NCBI RefSeq assembly: GCF_001458775.1
Contig: NZ_CZPZ01000034.1
Span: forward strand, 62,001-126,000
Direction of reading: 5' to 3'
Source: Candidatus Nitrospira nitrificans
GTDB lineage: Bacteria > Nitrospirota > Nitrospiria > Nitrospirales > Nitrospiraceae
Length of the DNA stretch: 64,000 nucleotides
Part shown: positions 54,584 through 63,226 of the stretch, piece after piece
How the letters are laid out: each line of letters starts with the position of its first letter
Position numbering within the stretch: position 1 is the stretch's first letter
Program-made: the position numbers and the translations under genes
Notes under the pieces: generated by a model
The model's input: the letters and a program-made list of their open reading frames with translations, nothing else
Told to the model about the DNA's origin: nothing
The model's database searches: none

Positions 54584-54895
54584 GTTGCCTGTTCTTAAAA
54601 AAATAATACCCTCGACCAAGGATGAGCCGTGCTTTACCGCCGGCCGTTTACATTGACGCTACGAGACGAACTGGCGAATTGTAGCCTCGGCGTTTCGCCG
54701 ATTCAATGGCCCTTCCTGTTGACTCGGAGAACCGGACTCAGGACAGATTCACGGCATGACTGATCCGACCGTGAAACTGTGCGCGCTATGGAACGTTCCC
54801 TTCAGGAACGAGGCGAGGTGAGCATCGATAGACGGCACATCGATGCGCCGAATGTGTCCTGAAAATCTGAAGCGAGCATAGACGCTGCACCTGGG
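54584..54895. other. Intergenic region, nothing supported
   Basis: About 310 bases between the secreted-protein gene and the terminator of the next leftward gene. A short stem (GCGTTTCGCCG-like, near 54688) and ACGTTCCCTTCAGGAACG (54793-54810, a partial palindrome) are the only structure seen. Confidence 0.35.
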
Positions 54896-54925
54896 AAAAG
54901 GAGGGGGGACAGGTAGCCCCCCTCC
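54896..54925 (-). terminator. Intrinsic terminator for the leftward 592-residue gene
   Basis: Read on the minus strand, GGAGGGGGG (complement of 54917-54925) pairs with CCCCCCTCC (complement of 54900-54908) around an eight-base loop and is followed by TTTT. It lies 15 bases after the stop codon of the gene ending at 54941. Confidence 0.8.
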
Positions 54926-54940
54926 AAAGAAGTGCTGCTC

Positions 54941-56719
54941 TTAGCTGATGCGCTTGCGACCACTGGCCATCAACCCATCGATCGACTTTACCTCGTTGCC
55001 CAGCGCCTTCAGTGCGCGTCCGAATGTCACGGATGTAGCCTTGCGTACGATTTCAATCGACCGGCCATCAAGCGCATCGGCCGTGGGAACTGCCGGGAAG
55101 GCCTCACGCAAGGCCGCGACCGCGCCGCCGACGGCGATGTCGAGGAGCGGCTGGAGATCAAACCATGGCAGCACCGGGTCCTTCACGCGCTTTGGATCCA
55201 ACGGCCCCCACGGATCAATCCATGGCCGCAACTCGATCCAGATAAGGTCGATCTCAGGCAGTATCCAAGCAAGAGATTGACAAGTGCCGGCTTGCCGCCC
55301 GATCACGTCGCGGGCATGGACACCGATCAAGTACAGCTGATGCAGCGAGATTTCCGTCCAGGGCTTCGTGAACTCAGTCAACGTCGCCTCGACAATGCGG
55401 TCAGCAAAGATCAGTTCCCACCACAAGCGTGAGTTCATGCAGCTGATCTTGTCGGCCGGCGCGATCCACACGCCGACGTTGACATAGTACTCCTTGATCT
55501 TGTCGAGCGCGGCGCGTCCGGCCGCGGACGAGAGAAACCCATCATGTTTAGAGGTGTGCGTGCCCGGTGTTCCCGGGTGCCCCGGGTAATCGAAGTCGTC
55601 GAAGATGCCACCCTCGACCACTCCGATAAGATTGACGTTGACGAAATGATGCCATGTCGAATCGCACACCACTCGACCTTTCGAAACCCGATGACCGTCG
55701 TATGTGGACACGACCCCAAACAAGTGTGCCTGCGTCGCATCTTTTAGCGAGGCGCCGTTGCGAGATGATGCCCGGTTGCCCGCCGGGACGTGACCCGTTG
55801 CGACAACCTCCGGAGCGGCCAGGTGTGGTGTCGGATATTCCGGTGTGCCGTCACGACACGTTCCGCTGAGACTGCTCGGCTCACGACACTCTCCCTCGTG
55901 GGGGTGATCAGGAAATACATCAATGCGGCCGAGACGGCTGCACATCACCGGGTGTGGATAACGCGCCTCGCGAAAGATTCCGACAGGGGTGCTGTACAGT
56001 TTAAGGTCCAGACGCTGAGGAATGTCGTCACTTTGATCACTGAACTGACTGCCTGCGTCGTGCCCGGTTTGGTTTGAGTCATTTCGGCGCGGGCCGCCCA
56101 TGCTTGTTTCGCCCGAGCCGAAGTCGTCCCAATAGCGCATGTTGCGTACGCGGTCGATTGAGCCACAGAGCGCTTTCCCAAGGGTGCCGTGGTCTCCGGT
56201 GGCGAAAATGCCGCCGCCACGATTCATATGCGCCGTCAGTGCGTCGAGTTCGCCGTCACCGAGCCGGTCCGCCGGGTAACGAGCTGGATTGGATCGTCGG
56301 TTAGCGAATATTGTCGTTCCATCGGGTGTTGTGTGAAAATTATCTCTAACGCCGAACATCCACACTTCGTCATACATCGTCGAGGTGAAATGATTAGGGT
56401 CGTCAAACACAAATCCTTTGATGCTGCGGGCGATGCCAGGCGCCCCGGCCTGCACGGCCGTATTGCCGGCATTCGGGTCCAAGTGGGCAAGCGTGAGGTT
56501 GAATTTCACGTAGCTACGCCCGTCGTTCTTCAGGATGTCGACGAATGCTGATAGCCCAAAATCCCCCATGCCGAAGTCGAGCCCATCGACCACGAGCAAG
56601 GCGTTCACTATGCAGGGCTTTCGCCATGGAAAGAATAGCTCAGGTTTATCAAGGTATAGCTTCCGTCGAATGTTGACCATGTCGAGAAGCCGTTGATTGC
56701 CGGTACCGATACCATCCAT
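54941..56719 (-). CDS. Large hypothetical protein with a glutamine-amidotransferase-like segment
   Basis: A 592-residue protein from ATG 56719, with AGGAGG-type sequence (complement of TACCTCC-like GGTTACCC region) only loosely placed. No signal peptide. The N-terminal third carries ALLVVDGLDFGMGDFGLSAF, DEVWMFGVRDN and HMNRGGGIFATGDHGTLGKA, which resembles a ThuA/GATase1-type fold with the nucleophile cysteine replaced by D in G-D-H-G. The middle is rich in histidine, proline and glycine. The C-terminus contains AVPTADALDGRSIEIVRKAT. No enzyme can be named. Followed by a good terminator, so it is a single-gene unit. Confidence 0.65.
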   Translation of the reverse strand: MDGIGTGNQRLLDMVNIRRKLYLDKPELFFPWRKPCIVNALLVVDGLDFGMGDFGLSAFVDILKNDGRSYVKFNLTLAHLDPNAGNTAVQAGAPGIARSIKGFVFDDPNHFTSTMYDEVWMFGVRDNFHTTPDGTTIFANRRSNPARYPADRLGDGELDALTAHMNRGGGIFATGDHGTLGKALCGSIDRVRNMRYWDDFGSGETSMGGPRRNDSNQTGHDAGSQFSDQSDDIPQRLDLKLYSTPVGIFREARYPHPVMCSRLGRIDVFPDHPHEGECREPSSLSGTCRDGTPEYPTPHLAAPEVVATGHVPAGNRASSRNGASLKDATQAHLFGVVSTYDGHRVSKGRVVCDSTWHHFVNVNLIGVVEGGIFDDFDYPGHPGTPGTHTSKHDGFLSSAAGRAALDKIKEYYVNVGVWIAPADKISCMNSRLWWELIFADRIVEATLTEFTKPWTEISLHQLYLIGVHARDVIGRQAGTCQSLAWILPEIDLIWIELRPWIDPWGPLDPKRVKDPVLPWFDLQPLLDIAVGGAVAALREAFPAVPTADALDGRSIEIVRKATSVTFGRALKALGNEVKSIDGLMASGRKRIS

Positions 56720-57211
56720 GGGTAACCTCCTACGAATTAAAGATTAAGTTGAATTCAAAAATGTCCCTACTCCTTACTGTGCGCAGTAAATATCGGGCGC
56801 TCTCTTCTTTTGTCGAAGCACGTTCTGCGCCACATGCGTCCGGGACGAAGCGCCTGGTATTTCAATAGCCTAGACGTACGTTTCGGAGCTGGTCGGCCAG
56901 TCTGTATCTAAATGGATTCCACAATGGATCGGATTCGATTCGGAAGAGGCCGGCAGATCTGACCGGAGGAATGACTTGGCGATTGAGTAAACTCTGAGCA
57001 GACGGTTAGGTTATTGCGCGGAACAAGGATGGTCTTATGCCATGTCGGGCAGATGTGCGGATATCGTCACGCCCTTCCGATAGATGATTGCACATGAATA
57101 ACGGAGGGTATGGTGATGCGCCGGTTTGTTAGTCCGTGCTTTGAGTCTTGCCCCCTTCATCGTCTTTTACATGGCTAACGGCATTAGGAAAGTGCGGAAT
57201 CCCGGGAAGAC
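56720..57211. other. Intergenic region, weak small frames only
   Basis: About 490 bases. GGAGGGTATGGTG (57103-57115) resembles a ribosome site with a start, but that frame stops after about 21 codons. A neighbouring frame (LLVRALSLAPFIVFYMANG, from TTG 57126) looks like a membrane segment; one extra T would join the two. It overlaps the DUF2442 gene on the other strand, so I do not call it. Confidence 0.35.
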
Positions 57212-57562
57212 TCATGCTTTGTTCTTTGGGCGGCGTTTGACGGGAGCTGAAGGCAGACTGCTTTTCGATTGTGTGCTGGGTCCGGTCTTCGCTTGTCGAC
57301 AAGCACGTGTTGTCGGGCGCGACGGTTTTGACGGGAGCGGAAAACATCTGACGGACTCGACGGCGAGATCGATGCCGAGATCCGGCCAATGCAGGAAGTC
57401 GGGGTTCGGTTGTTCGACTCTCATGATCTTTGATACGGAGGCGTCTAAAAACCGAGGGAATTCTCTGAATGAAATAAAGAGCTCGCTGTCTCTGGTGCAC
57501 AGCCAGAGTCCATGTTTGGAGATGTTGGTCACTTCAACACATGCGATATTCTTGTCGCGCAT
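57212..57562 (-). CDS. DUF2442-domain protein
   Basis: A 116-residue protein. Residues 8-78 match DUF2442: ACVEVTNISKHGLWLCTRDS, LFISFREFPRFLDASVSKIM, and HWPDLGIDLAVESVRCFPLP, with the family's F-x-x-F-P, W-P-x-L-x-x-D-L and V-E-S-I/V. Small DUF2442 proteins often occur with DUF4160 partners in toxin-antitoxin-like pairs; no DUF4160 gene is next to it. The last 35 residues are basic and unlike the family, suggesting an altered C-terminus. No strong ribosome site. Confidence 0.75.
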   Translation of the reverse strand: MRDKNIACVEVTNISKHGLWLCTRDSELFISFREFPRFLDASVSKIMRVEQPNPDFLHWPDLGIDLAVESVRCFPLPSKPSRPTTRACRQAKTGPSTQSKSSLPSAPVKRRPKNKA

Positions 57563-57645
57563 GATGAGTTTCGTCTGAATGCTTTGAGATGAACGCTTCT
57601 CCTCTTGCCGTGGGCGAGTAGACCAATGAATGACGCGCTTCCTCT

Positions 57646-58236
57646 CTATCCTGTTTTTGAGAAACCTTCGCTTCGAAGAATCTCCGCCACGTTCTGTTCA
57701 TTGACAAACACGTCGGCCAGCAGGCGGTTGTAGACATCTCGGCCGTGCGGCTCGATACGAATCGCGCCGCTGCGCAGCAACTCTTCCAGCCGCTGCTTGG
57801 CCGCCGGGCCTTGCAGTTCGCTCAACTCGGGCGTGTCGATGCCGCGAAGTCTGATCCGCTCGCCTCCGACTCGAATCGTATCACCGTCGACTACGCGCAT
57901 TTGTAATGTGCTCAGCACCTTCATCTCGTGCCGCGACCGGGCTCGAAGCGTAGAAAGCCGAGACGGCTTATGCGAGGACTCTAATTTGTAGCGGCCTTTT
58001 GGATAGCGCTGTGGTCTGCTGTCCGGCGGACGTGGGTGGCGCCGTTGTTTGTACGTGGGAAGGCGATTCGATGGTTCATCATTCGGTGATGGATACCAAC
58101 AACGGTCGCACTGAGGTTCCAGGGTTGAGCCGAGGTCGGACTTCTGTATGCGTTGGGCATGGGCGTCGAGTGACGGGATTTGCCACATTATGAATATGAT
58201 CAACCAGGCTGTAATCATGCGTCGGCGCGGTTTCAT
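57646..58236 (-). CDS. Thermonuclease (SNase)-like exported protein
   Basis: ATG 58236 puts a signal peptide (ITAWLIIFIMWQIPSLDAHA) first; the frame is open to 58389. About 196 residues. A proline/arginine-rich linker precedes the SNase domain from about 115: MRVVDGDTIRVGGERIRLRG and IDTPEL carry the catalytic R and D, with E in TPELSE. The domain continues to RDVYNRLLADVFVNEQNVAE with the second R. It lacks some of the usual Y-x-x-L-x-x-A-E-x-x-A-r region, so it is short. It would act as a secreted nuclease or nucleic-acid-binding protein. Confidence 0.82.
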   Translation of the reverse strand: MKPRRRMITAWLIIFIMWQIPSLDAHAQRIQKSDLGSTLEPQCDRCWYPSPNDEPSNRLPTYKQRRHPRPPDSRPQRYPKGRYKLESSHKPSRLSTLRARSRHEMKVLSTLQMRVVDGDTIRVGGERIRLRGIDTPELSELQGPAAKQRLEELLRSGAIRIEPHGRDVYNRLLADVFVNEQNVAEILRSEGFSKTG

Positions 58237-58410
58237 GGTTTGTCTGTGTACGCAGGTGTCGTGCCAGATTTCGATTGATTGACAATGTTCGAAACCGCAT
58301 GCTGAAATTGGTTCGCATCTCGTCGTTCGTGAAACGTATCTCGTTGAGGAGTATCCACATCTTGCGAGATACGAACGACGCTTCTTCACGCTTCACGGAG
58401 GTTGAATGTC

Positions 58411-58641
58411 ATGGATATGATGGGACGGGTGGGGCTGGTAGAAATTCCGGTATTGATCGCCCCGGATCAAAAAGCTTGGATGGACCGCATGATCAAGGAA
58501 GGGAAAATCGCCATTCCACCCGGAGGCACATTGGAAAAAGGGTCGCTCTATTCCATGTTTATCCGCATGTTGCTCCATAACGCAATGGAGGAACAGAAGC
58601 GGCAAGAGGCACTGGAGGCGGACGACGAGGATGATGAGTAG
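58411..58641 (+). CDS. Hypothetical protein, 76 residues
   Basis: ATG 58411 stands about nine bases after GGAGG; the TTG 58402 is too close to it. The product starts MDMMGRVGLVEIPVLIAPDQ and ends in a very acidic helix (EALEADDEDDE). Between them, MDRMIKEGKIAIPPGGTLEK and MFIRMLLHNAMEEQKRQEAL suggest a small helical protein. No family recognised. It is followed by about 170 bases of dispersed-repeat-like sequence that include the palindrome TATCTAAATAGATA (58773-58786). Confidence 0.6.
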   Translation: MDMMGRVGLVEIPVLIAPDQKAWMDRMIKEGKIAIPPGGTLEKGSLYSMFIRMLLHNAMEEQKRQEALEADDEDDE

Positions 58642-58818
58642 GGATGTGAAGCGTGAAGCCCCCTCCGACTCAGCCCGCATCGAAGAGTCTGCGAGGTGGG
58701 CGAGGCCCTCGGCTTCGCCGCGAGGCGAGCGAGCGTATCTCGGGAAGCGAAGGAACTCTCAGGTGTGTACTGTATCTAAATAGATAATTGTGTATCTTAC
58801 TCGATACGAGCGACGCGA

Positions 58819-60102
58819 TCAGAGTCTCTTGAACGCCGCATGCGCCGCGCGGACGGTCTTCTCGATGTCCTGTGCGCTGTGTGCAGTGGAGAGGAAGGCA
58901 GCCTCGAACTGAGAAGGGGCGAGATAGACGCCCTGCTCCAGCATGTGGTGAAAAAACCGGCCGTACCGCTTCGTGTCGGACTGTTTGGCCGTGTTCCAAT
59001 CGACGACAGGTCCAGGAGTGAAGAAGGTCGTCAACATCGACCCGATTCGGGTTTGCGTTACGGGAATTCCAGCCTTTTTCGCGGCCTCACCGATGCCTTT
59101 GGCTAGCGCGGCTGATCGTTCGTCGAGTTTCTTGTACACCCCCTTTGCCCGCAACTGTTTGAGAGTGGCGAGTCCCGCGGTCACTGCCAGCGGGTTCCCG
59201 GAGAGAGTCCCGGCTTGATAGACCGGCCCGACCGGCGCGATGAGGTCCATGATCTCCTTCCGACCGCCATAGGCACCCACCGGCAATCCACCGCCGATAA
59301 TTTTCCCCAGTACGGTCAGATCCGGCTTGATGCCGTAGAGGGCCTGCGCGCCTCCGTAGTTCACCCGGAATCCCGAGATGACTTCATCGAAAATCAGCAA
59401 GATGTTGTGGTCAGTGGTCAGTTGCCGCAGTGCCGCGAGGAAGTCCGGAGCAGGAGGAACGACGCCCATATTTCCGGCGATCGGCTCGACGATAATGCAG
59501 GCAAGCTGATCTCGGTGGGTCTTGATCATCTGCTGGATCGTCCGAATGTCATTATAGGGCGCGGTCAGGGTATGTTTGGCGAAGTCGTCCGGCACGCCCG
59601 GTGAATCCGGAATCCCTAAGGTGGCCAATCCCGATCCGGCTTTTGCCAACAGGTAATCGCTATGTCCGTGGTAACACCCTTCGAATTTCATGATGCCGGT
59701 CCGCTTGGTGAATCCGCGGGCGACCCGGATCGCGCTCATGACCGCTTCCGTTCCGGAACTGACCAGCCTGAGCTTCTCCATTGATGGAAAGGCGTTGCGA
59801 ATCTCTCTGGCCAGTGACACTTCCAATTCCGTGGGCGCTCCGTAACTCGTGCCTTGTCCGGCCGCCTTCTTGATCGATGCGATGACGGCCGAATGGGCAT
59901 GTCCCAGAATCATCGGCCCCCAGGACAGCACGTAATCAATGTAGGCGTTCTTGTCCACATCGTAGAGGCGCGATCCCTTGGCGCGCGCGATGAAACGTGG
60001 CTGCCCGCCGACCGAGCGAAAGGCTCGAACGGGGCTGTTGACGCCACCGGGAATGAGTTGCTGAGCCTCGACGAAAAGCTTGGCAGAGCGGGATGTTTTC
60101 AT
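58819..60102 (-). CDS. hemL: Glutamate-1-semialdehyde 2,1-aminomutase
   Basis: ATG 60102 matches the family N-terminus ([20 protein letters not shown] then VNSPVRAF); the frame is open to 60264 without family residues. About 427 residues. PLP-enzyme features are [66 protein letters not shown] and the Schiff-base lysine in [17 protein letters not shown]. It makes 5-aminolevulinate from glutamate-1-semialdehyde, the C5 route to haem, sirohaem and cobalamin. Length is standard. Confidence 0.96.
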   Translation of the reverse strand: MKTSRSAKLFVEAQQLIPGGVNSPVRAFRSVGGQPRFIARAKGSRLYDVDKNAYIDYVLSWGPMILGHAHSAVIASIKKAAGQGTSYGAPTELEVSLAREIRNAFPSMEKLRLVSSGTEAVMSAIRVARGFTKRTGIMKFEGCYHGHSDYLLAKAGSGLATLGIPDSPGVPDDFAKHTLTAPYNDIRTIQQMIKTHRDQLACIIVEPIAGNMGVVPPAPDFLAALRQLTTDHNILLIFDEVISGFRVNYGGAQALYGIKPDLTVLGKIIGGGLPVGAYGGRKEIMDLIAPVGPVYQAGTLSGNPLAVTAGLATLKQLRAKGVYKKLDERSAALAKGIGEAAKKAGIPVTQTRIGSMLTTFFTPGPVVDWNTAKQSDTKRYGRFFHHMLEQGVYLAPSQFEAAFLSTAHSAQDIEKTVRAAHAAFKRL

Positions 60103-60355
60103 AACGGCGGCGCACCCTATCATGCAAGGCGAGAGCCGGTCAAGAAACGCATTGTTGCGCGATCCGTTCGGAGGCGCGCTGTGAGCGGTCAAAAAATGTT
60201 GTAAGGGATACAGGATCCATCGATACCGATACGGCGACAGGCTGAGGTTCGACCGGAAGTTCAAATTTTTACTTTGTTTTCGTCCTGGCTTCCGTTTTTC
60301 CGTGACGGCGCGATTCTTGCTGTATTTTCAGACTAGCGGAAAAGCGAGACGGATT

Positions 60356-60631
60356 ATGCAAGTCATCTGCTCATGGTGCCGTGGAGAAGGTCGGGTAGGA
60401 TTCGTCGGCGAAAAGGCTCCCCTTGGAGATCGTCGAGAGACGCATAGTATCTGCCTTGAGCATTTGCAAGCGGTACAAGCCGGATGGACCGCCTGTCAAC
60501 GAGACACAGGTCTCTCTGGTGTTTCCGTCGACATGGCGAAGGCGCATCCATCTCGTATTCGACGGGCGGTGCGATCGGTCATGCGGTTATGTGTCGGCTT
60601 AAGAGGTTTGGCTCGAAAGACTCGCGGGTAG
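60356..60631 (+). CDS. Small cysteine-motif protein, 91 residues
   Basis: ATG 60356 begins MQVICSWCRGEGRVGFVGEK and continues APLGDRRETHSICLEHLQAV. A C-x2-C pair at residues 5-8 and a later C-x2-H (I-C-L-E-H) about 28 residues on look like a small zinc-binding module. I recall many short Nitrospira proteins of the form ICSWCR...T-H-G-I-C-x-x-H. The C-terminal 45 residues are basic (HPSRIRRAVRSVMRLCVGLR). Role unknown. Confidence 0.6.
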   Translation: MQVICSWCRGEGRVGFVGEKAPLGDRRETHSICLEHLQAVQAGWTACQRDTGLSGVSVDMAKAHPSRIRRAVRSVMRLCVGLRGLARKTRG

Positions 60632-60675
60632 TTTCTTCTCGCCGTGTGGCCTATCTCAGCTCAGCGTGGAAGATT

Positions 60676-61224
60676 TTATTTCTTAGCCCGCTTGGGCGAG
60701 CGTTTGGGGCCGGGCTGCGTCTTGGGTCTTTTTGATTCGGTAGGAGAGAATTCCTTCAAGTGCCAGTGTGTCCGTTTCGATTTGTTGTGTTCCGTCACCG
60801 CAAAACACACGTGGAATGGGGCGCACCGACCCTCAGCCGTTTGTCCCTTGCTCCAAGCTTCGCCGGCGTCGCTGAGGATTTCCAATAGTGTCTCGTACTC
60901 TTCCTCATCCAGGGGAAGCACGGCTTCGGCGTCATGAATGAGCAAGATGTACCCTTTGGCTTGAAGCCATTCGAAGTCGGCCAAACACTCTTCAAGCGCG
61001 TCCCAGTTATGTCCGAAGTAGTCCGGAAAGGCGAGCGCCCGCGCGAACTCGCCGAAGAGATCCGAAGGAGTTCGGCATTTCTTTCCTTGGATGGTCCGCA
61101 GGGCAAACCCCGGCGGCGTTTTCACCAGCGCTGCGGTGGTGGTCCCCCGAGGGACGACAAGAAGGGCCGACCAGGGAGGTGTGGCATTGCAAAGGTGAGC
61201 CTGTAACGTAGGGGTTCCCGCCAT
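60676..61224 (-). CDS. Barstar-like (RNase inhibitor family) protein
   Basis: ATG 61224 begins just after the RNase gene stop at 61253; the frame is open further but inside that gene. About 182 residues. The barstar-like fold is seen at about residues 45-115: GKKCRTPSDLFGEFARALAF then PDYFGHNWDALEECLADFEW and KGYILLIHDAEAVL. The FP-x-Y-F-G-x-N-W-D-A-L-x-x-C-L-x-D signature is diagnostic. The C-terminus is a basic tail (KRPKTQPGPKRSPKRAKK) that barstars usually lack. It is likely the cytoplasmic inhibitor of the adjacent RNase. Confidence 0.88.
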   Translation of the reverse strand: MAGTPTLQAHLCNATPPWSALLVVPRGTTTAALVKTPPGFALRTIQGKKCRTPSDLFGEFARALAFPDYFGHNWDALEECLADFEWLQAKGYILLIHDAEAVLPLDEEEYETLLEILSDAGEAWSKGQTAEGRCAPFHVCFAVTEHNKSKRTHWHLKEFSPTESKRPKTQPGPKRSPKRAKK

Positions 61225-61252
61225 AGGAATGTTCGTTTGTTTAAGATGTTCG

Positions 61253-61768
61253 TCAGTTAAGAGGGACAAACGTTCGGTAGTGATCTCCGGTGTAATAGGC
61301 TTTCCCGGTCCGCCGCTCGATAACGATGCGTTCGGCATCGCGTCCGCGGCCTCGGATCTTGGGATTGACATCATACTCCCGATAGAAGCCTCGTGGAAGA
61401 CGTCGTTCTCGGTTTTGGAAATCACGTCCCCCGACGTAGCCAGGCAGCGGTATCCCACCTCGCTTTTCGAGCTGCGTGAGCAGATCGGAGGCTTTCCGGG
61501 GAGGTGTTGTGGGCGAGGACAGCCGCTCGATTTGACCCGGCTGGCTGATGCCGGTGTCGGCATTCAGAGGCCCGTCGCCGAAGTCGGCGGCGGTGGTCGA
61601 GACTACGGACAATAGGCTGAACGCGCCCAGCAGGCCGATGAGAAAACCGATGCGCTGAATCCGTCTCCGCTGAAGGGTGAACACAGGCTCTTCTTCCTTG
61701 CAAGACGTCGATCCGAAGAGCGACCGTAGCATTCTCGTTTCGAGAAGGTCAAACAACGGAGGCGCCAT
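61253..61768 (-). CDS. Secreted N1/T1/barnase-type guanyl ribonuclease
   Basis: ATG 61768 is the likely start (ATG 61732 is an alternative). An N-terminal membrane or signal segment (RIGFLIGLLGAFSLLSVVST) precedes the catalytic part. RGGIPLPGYVGGRDFQNRER, then FYREYDVNPK, AERIVIERRTGKAYYTGDHY and RTFVPLN show the family residues: E in Y-R-E-Y, R in E-R-I-V and H in G-D-H-Y. These enzymes cut RNA at guanines. About 171 residues. The barstar-like gene follows 28 bases downstream, as expected for a toxin and its inhibitor. Confidence 0.88.
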   Translation of the reverse strand: MAPPLFDLLETRMLRSLFGSTSCKEEEPVFTLQRRRIQRIGFLIGLLGAFSLLSVVSTTAADFGDGPLNADTGISQPGQIERLSSPTTPPRKASDLLTQLEKRGGIPLPGYVGGRDFQNRERRLPRGFYREYDVNPKIRGRGRDAERIVIERRTGKAYYTGDHYRTFVPLN

Positions 61769-61913
61769 CACTTCGTTACCTGGATGTCTCGCGTCCCGTT
61801 TGCTAGAATGAGGCGGCTGAAGCGCATATCTGAAAAACACAGGGTGTCGGATGTGCGTCTAGGCGCCTTCGTGCGGAACCGATGTATGTATATGAGGTCC
61901 ACCGGTTAGACAC

Positions 61914-62477
61914 GTGATTTCTTTACCCAAGTGCCTTGTCCACTCCCTTGTCGCTCTGACTGTCCTGACTCTCGCTGTCTCTTCACACGCACAACTGAGT
62001 CCGAGCGGTTCGATGAGGCGGTCTCCGGTGGAAGTCGTGAAACGGTATGTGCTGTTGGACCAGAAGGGCGCTCGTTTAGACACTTCCTCCTTCGACACCG
62101 TGAGCCCCTATATCGATTGGACAGAAGAGCCGGCATGGGGTCGCGTCGTGGTCATCCAGGAAGCAACTGTCCCGGAGGACTATCGAAAATGGGAGATTCT
62201 CAATAATCTGGAGGTGATTATCCCCGTCACCTTTCATGTGCGGGGGGCCGTCTATTTAGAAACCGCCACCTTCGTTCCCGAGGACACGACGGAAGAGGTT
62301 CGTTTCCACGTAAAGGTCGTGCGGAACTACTGGCGCATCGTTTCGCCGGTCCTCCCTCCTCACGTCGGCCTCAAACGGATGGTGAGTTTTGCGCGAGAGG
62401 CGGAAACCCATGAACAGGATGCCGCACAACGGATCCTGCTCGCTGCCCTCATTGACTCCTTACGAAAGGCGAAGTAA
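61914..62477 (+). CDS. Exported hypothetical protein, 187 residues
   Basis: GTG 61914 gives an N-terminal signal peptide (LVHSLVALTVLTLAVSSHA); no ribosome site is clear. The mature part contains VVKRYVLLDQKGARLDTSSF, VVVIQEATVPEDYRKWEILN, and FHVRGAVYLETATFVPEDTT, a mixed beta protein of about 160 residues. The end is a helix rich in A and E. Family not recognised; it may be periplasmic. The stop codon TAA overlaps the ATG of the phosphatase gene at 62477, so they are co-translated. Confidence 0.65.
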   Translation: MISLPKCLVHSLVALTVLTLAVSSHAQLSPSGSMRRSPVEVVKRYVLLDQKGARLDTSSFDTVSPYIDWTEEPAWGRVVVIQEATVPEDYRKWEILNNLEVIIPVTFHVRGAVYLETATFVPEDTTEEVRFHVKVVRNYWRIVSPVLPPHVGLKRMVSFAREAETHEQDAAQRILLAALIDSLRKAK

Positions 62478-63124
62478 TGGCTAAGACCCCCGTGGATTTG
62501 ATGATTTTCGACTTGGACGGTACGTTGATCGAGTCGAAGTGGGACATCGCGCAATCCGTCAACTTCACCCTTGCCGCACTGGGATTACCCGAGCGCCCCA
62601 TTGAAGACATTTTCGGTTTTGTCGGGGATGGGGTGAAGCGGTTGCTGCGTCTGGCGGTCGGGGAGGGAAATCAGACCAAGTTTGAAGAAGCGCTGAAAGT
62701 CTTTCGAGGCCATTATCTCGAACATTGTCTGGATCGGACGAGCTTCTACCCCGGCATTGAGCCGATGCTGCAACATTTTTCCCACAAAGACAAAACGATT
62801 GCGACCAACAAATCGATCGAATATACCCGTGTGATCCTGAACGGGTTGGGTCCGCAGCATTTCCTGCACATGGTCGGCGGAGACAACGGGTTCGGACTCA
62901 AACCGGAACCAGGAATGTTATTGCACCTCATGGAAACCGTGGGCGCGCCGAAAGAAAGGACGATCCTTGTCGGGGACAGCACGAACGATATCAACGGAGG
63001 ACATAACGCCGGCATCCGTGTCTGCGCCGTCGGATATGGCATGGGCAATCGCTCGAAGATGGAAGCCTGTCAGCCCGATTGGTTCATCGAAAGGCCGGAA
63101 CAACTCATGGAGCTGTTTATATGA
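62477..63124 (+). CDS. gph: Phosphoglycolate phosphatase-like HAD hydrolase
   Basis: A 215-residue HAD phosphatase. Motif I is IFDLDGTLIES (catalytic D at about residues 11 and 13), the cap has FTLAALGLPERPIEDIFGFV and GDGVKRLLRLAVG, motif II is TIATNKS, motif III the K in GLKPEPGML, and motif IV is ILVGDSTNDINGGHNAG. These are typical of Gph/PGP enzymes. It removes phosphate from 2-phosphoglycolate or another small substrate. It overlaps the upstream exported-protein gene by one base and is followed by an inverted repeat. Confidence 0.88.
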   Translation: MAKTPVDLMIFDLDGTLIESKWDIAQSVNFTLAALGLPERPIEDIFGFVGDGVKRLLRLAVGEGNQTKFEEALKVFRGHYLEHCLDRTSFYPGIEPMLQHFSHKDKTIATNKSIEYTRVILNGLGPQHFLHMVGGDNGFGLKPEPGMLLHLMETVGAPKERTILVGDSTNDINGGHNAGIRVCAVGYGMGNRSKMEACQPDWFIERPEQLMELFI

Positions 63125-63170
63125 CAATTCACCCGTCTCTGGCATCTCATGAAGCGCATCCCGCTCAAGA

Positions 63171-63226
63171 GTTTCATGTTGCAAGTTTCAGGTTTCAAGC
63201 TATTGAAGGAACCCCGAACATGAAAC
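63171..63226. repeat. Inverted repeat at the start of the M16 peptidase gene
   Basis: GTTTCATGTT (63171-63180) is the exact reverse complement of AACATGAAAC (63217-63226). The interval holds GCAAGTTTCAGGTTTCAAGC. The style matches the GTTTCGAGTT/AACTCGAAAC element at 45078-45136, and AACTCGAAAC-like sequence recurs at 63238-63247. The peptidase start ATG 63220 lies inside the right arm. Confidence 0.7.

Noticed and set aside
57126-57578. 150-codon plus-strand frame with a membrane-like start
   Set aside because: It lies opposite the recognisable DUF2442 gene; only its first 30 residues look protein-like, and it starts with TTG without a clean ribosome site.
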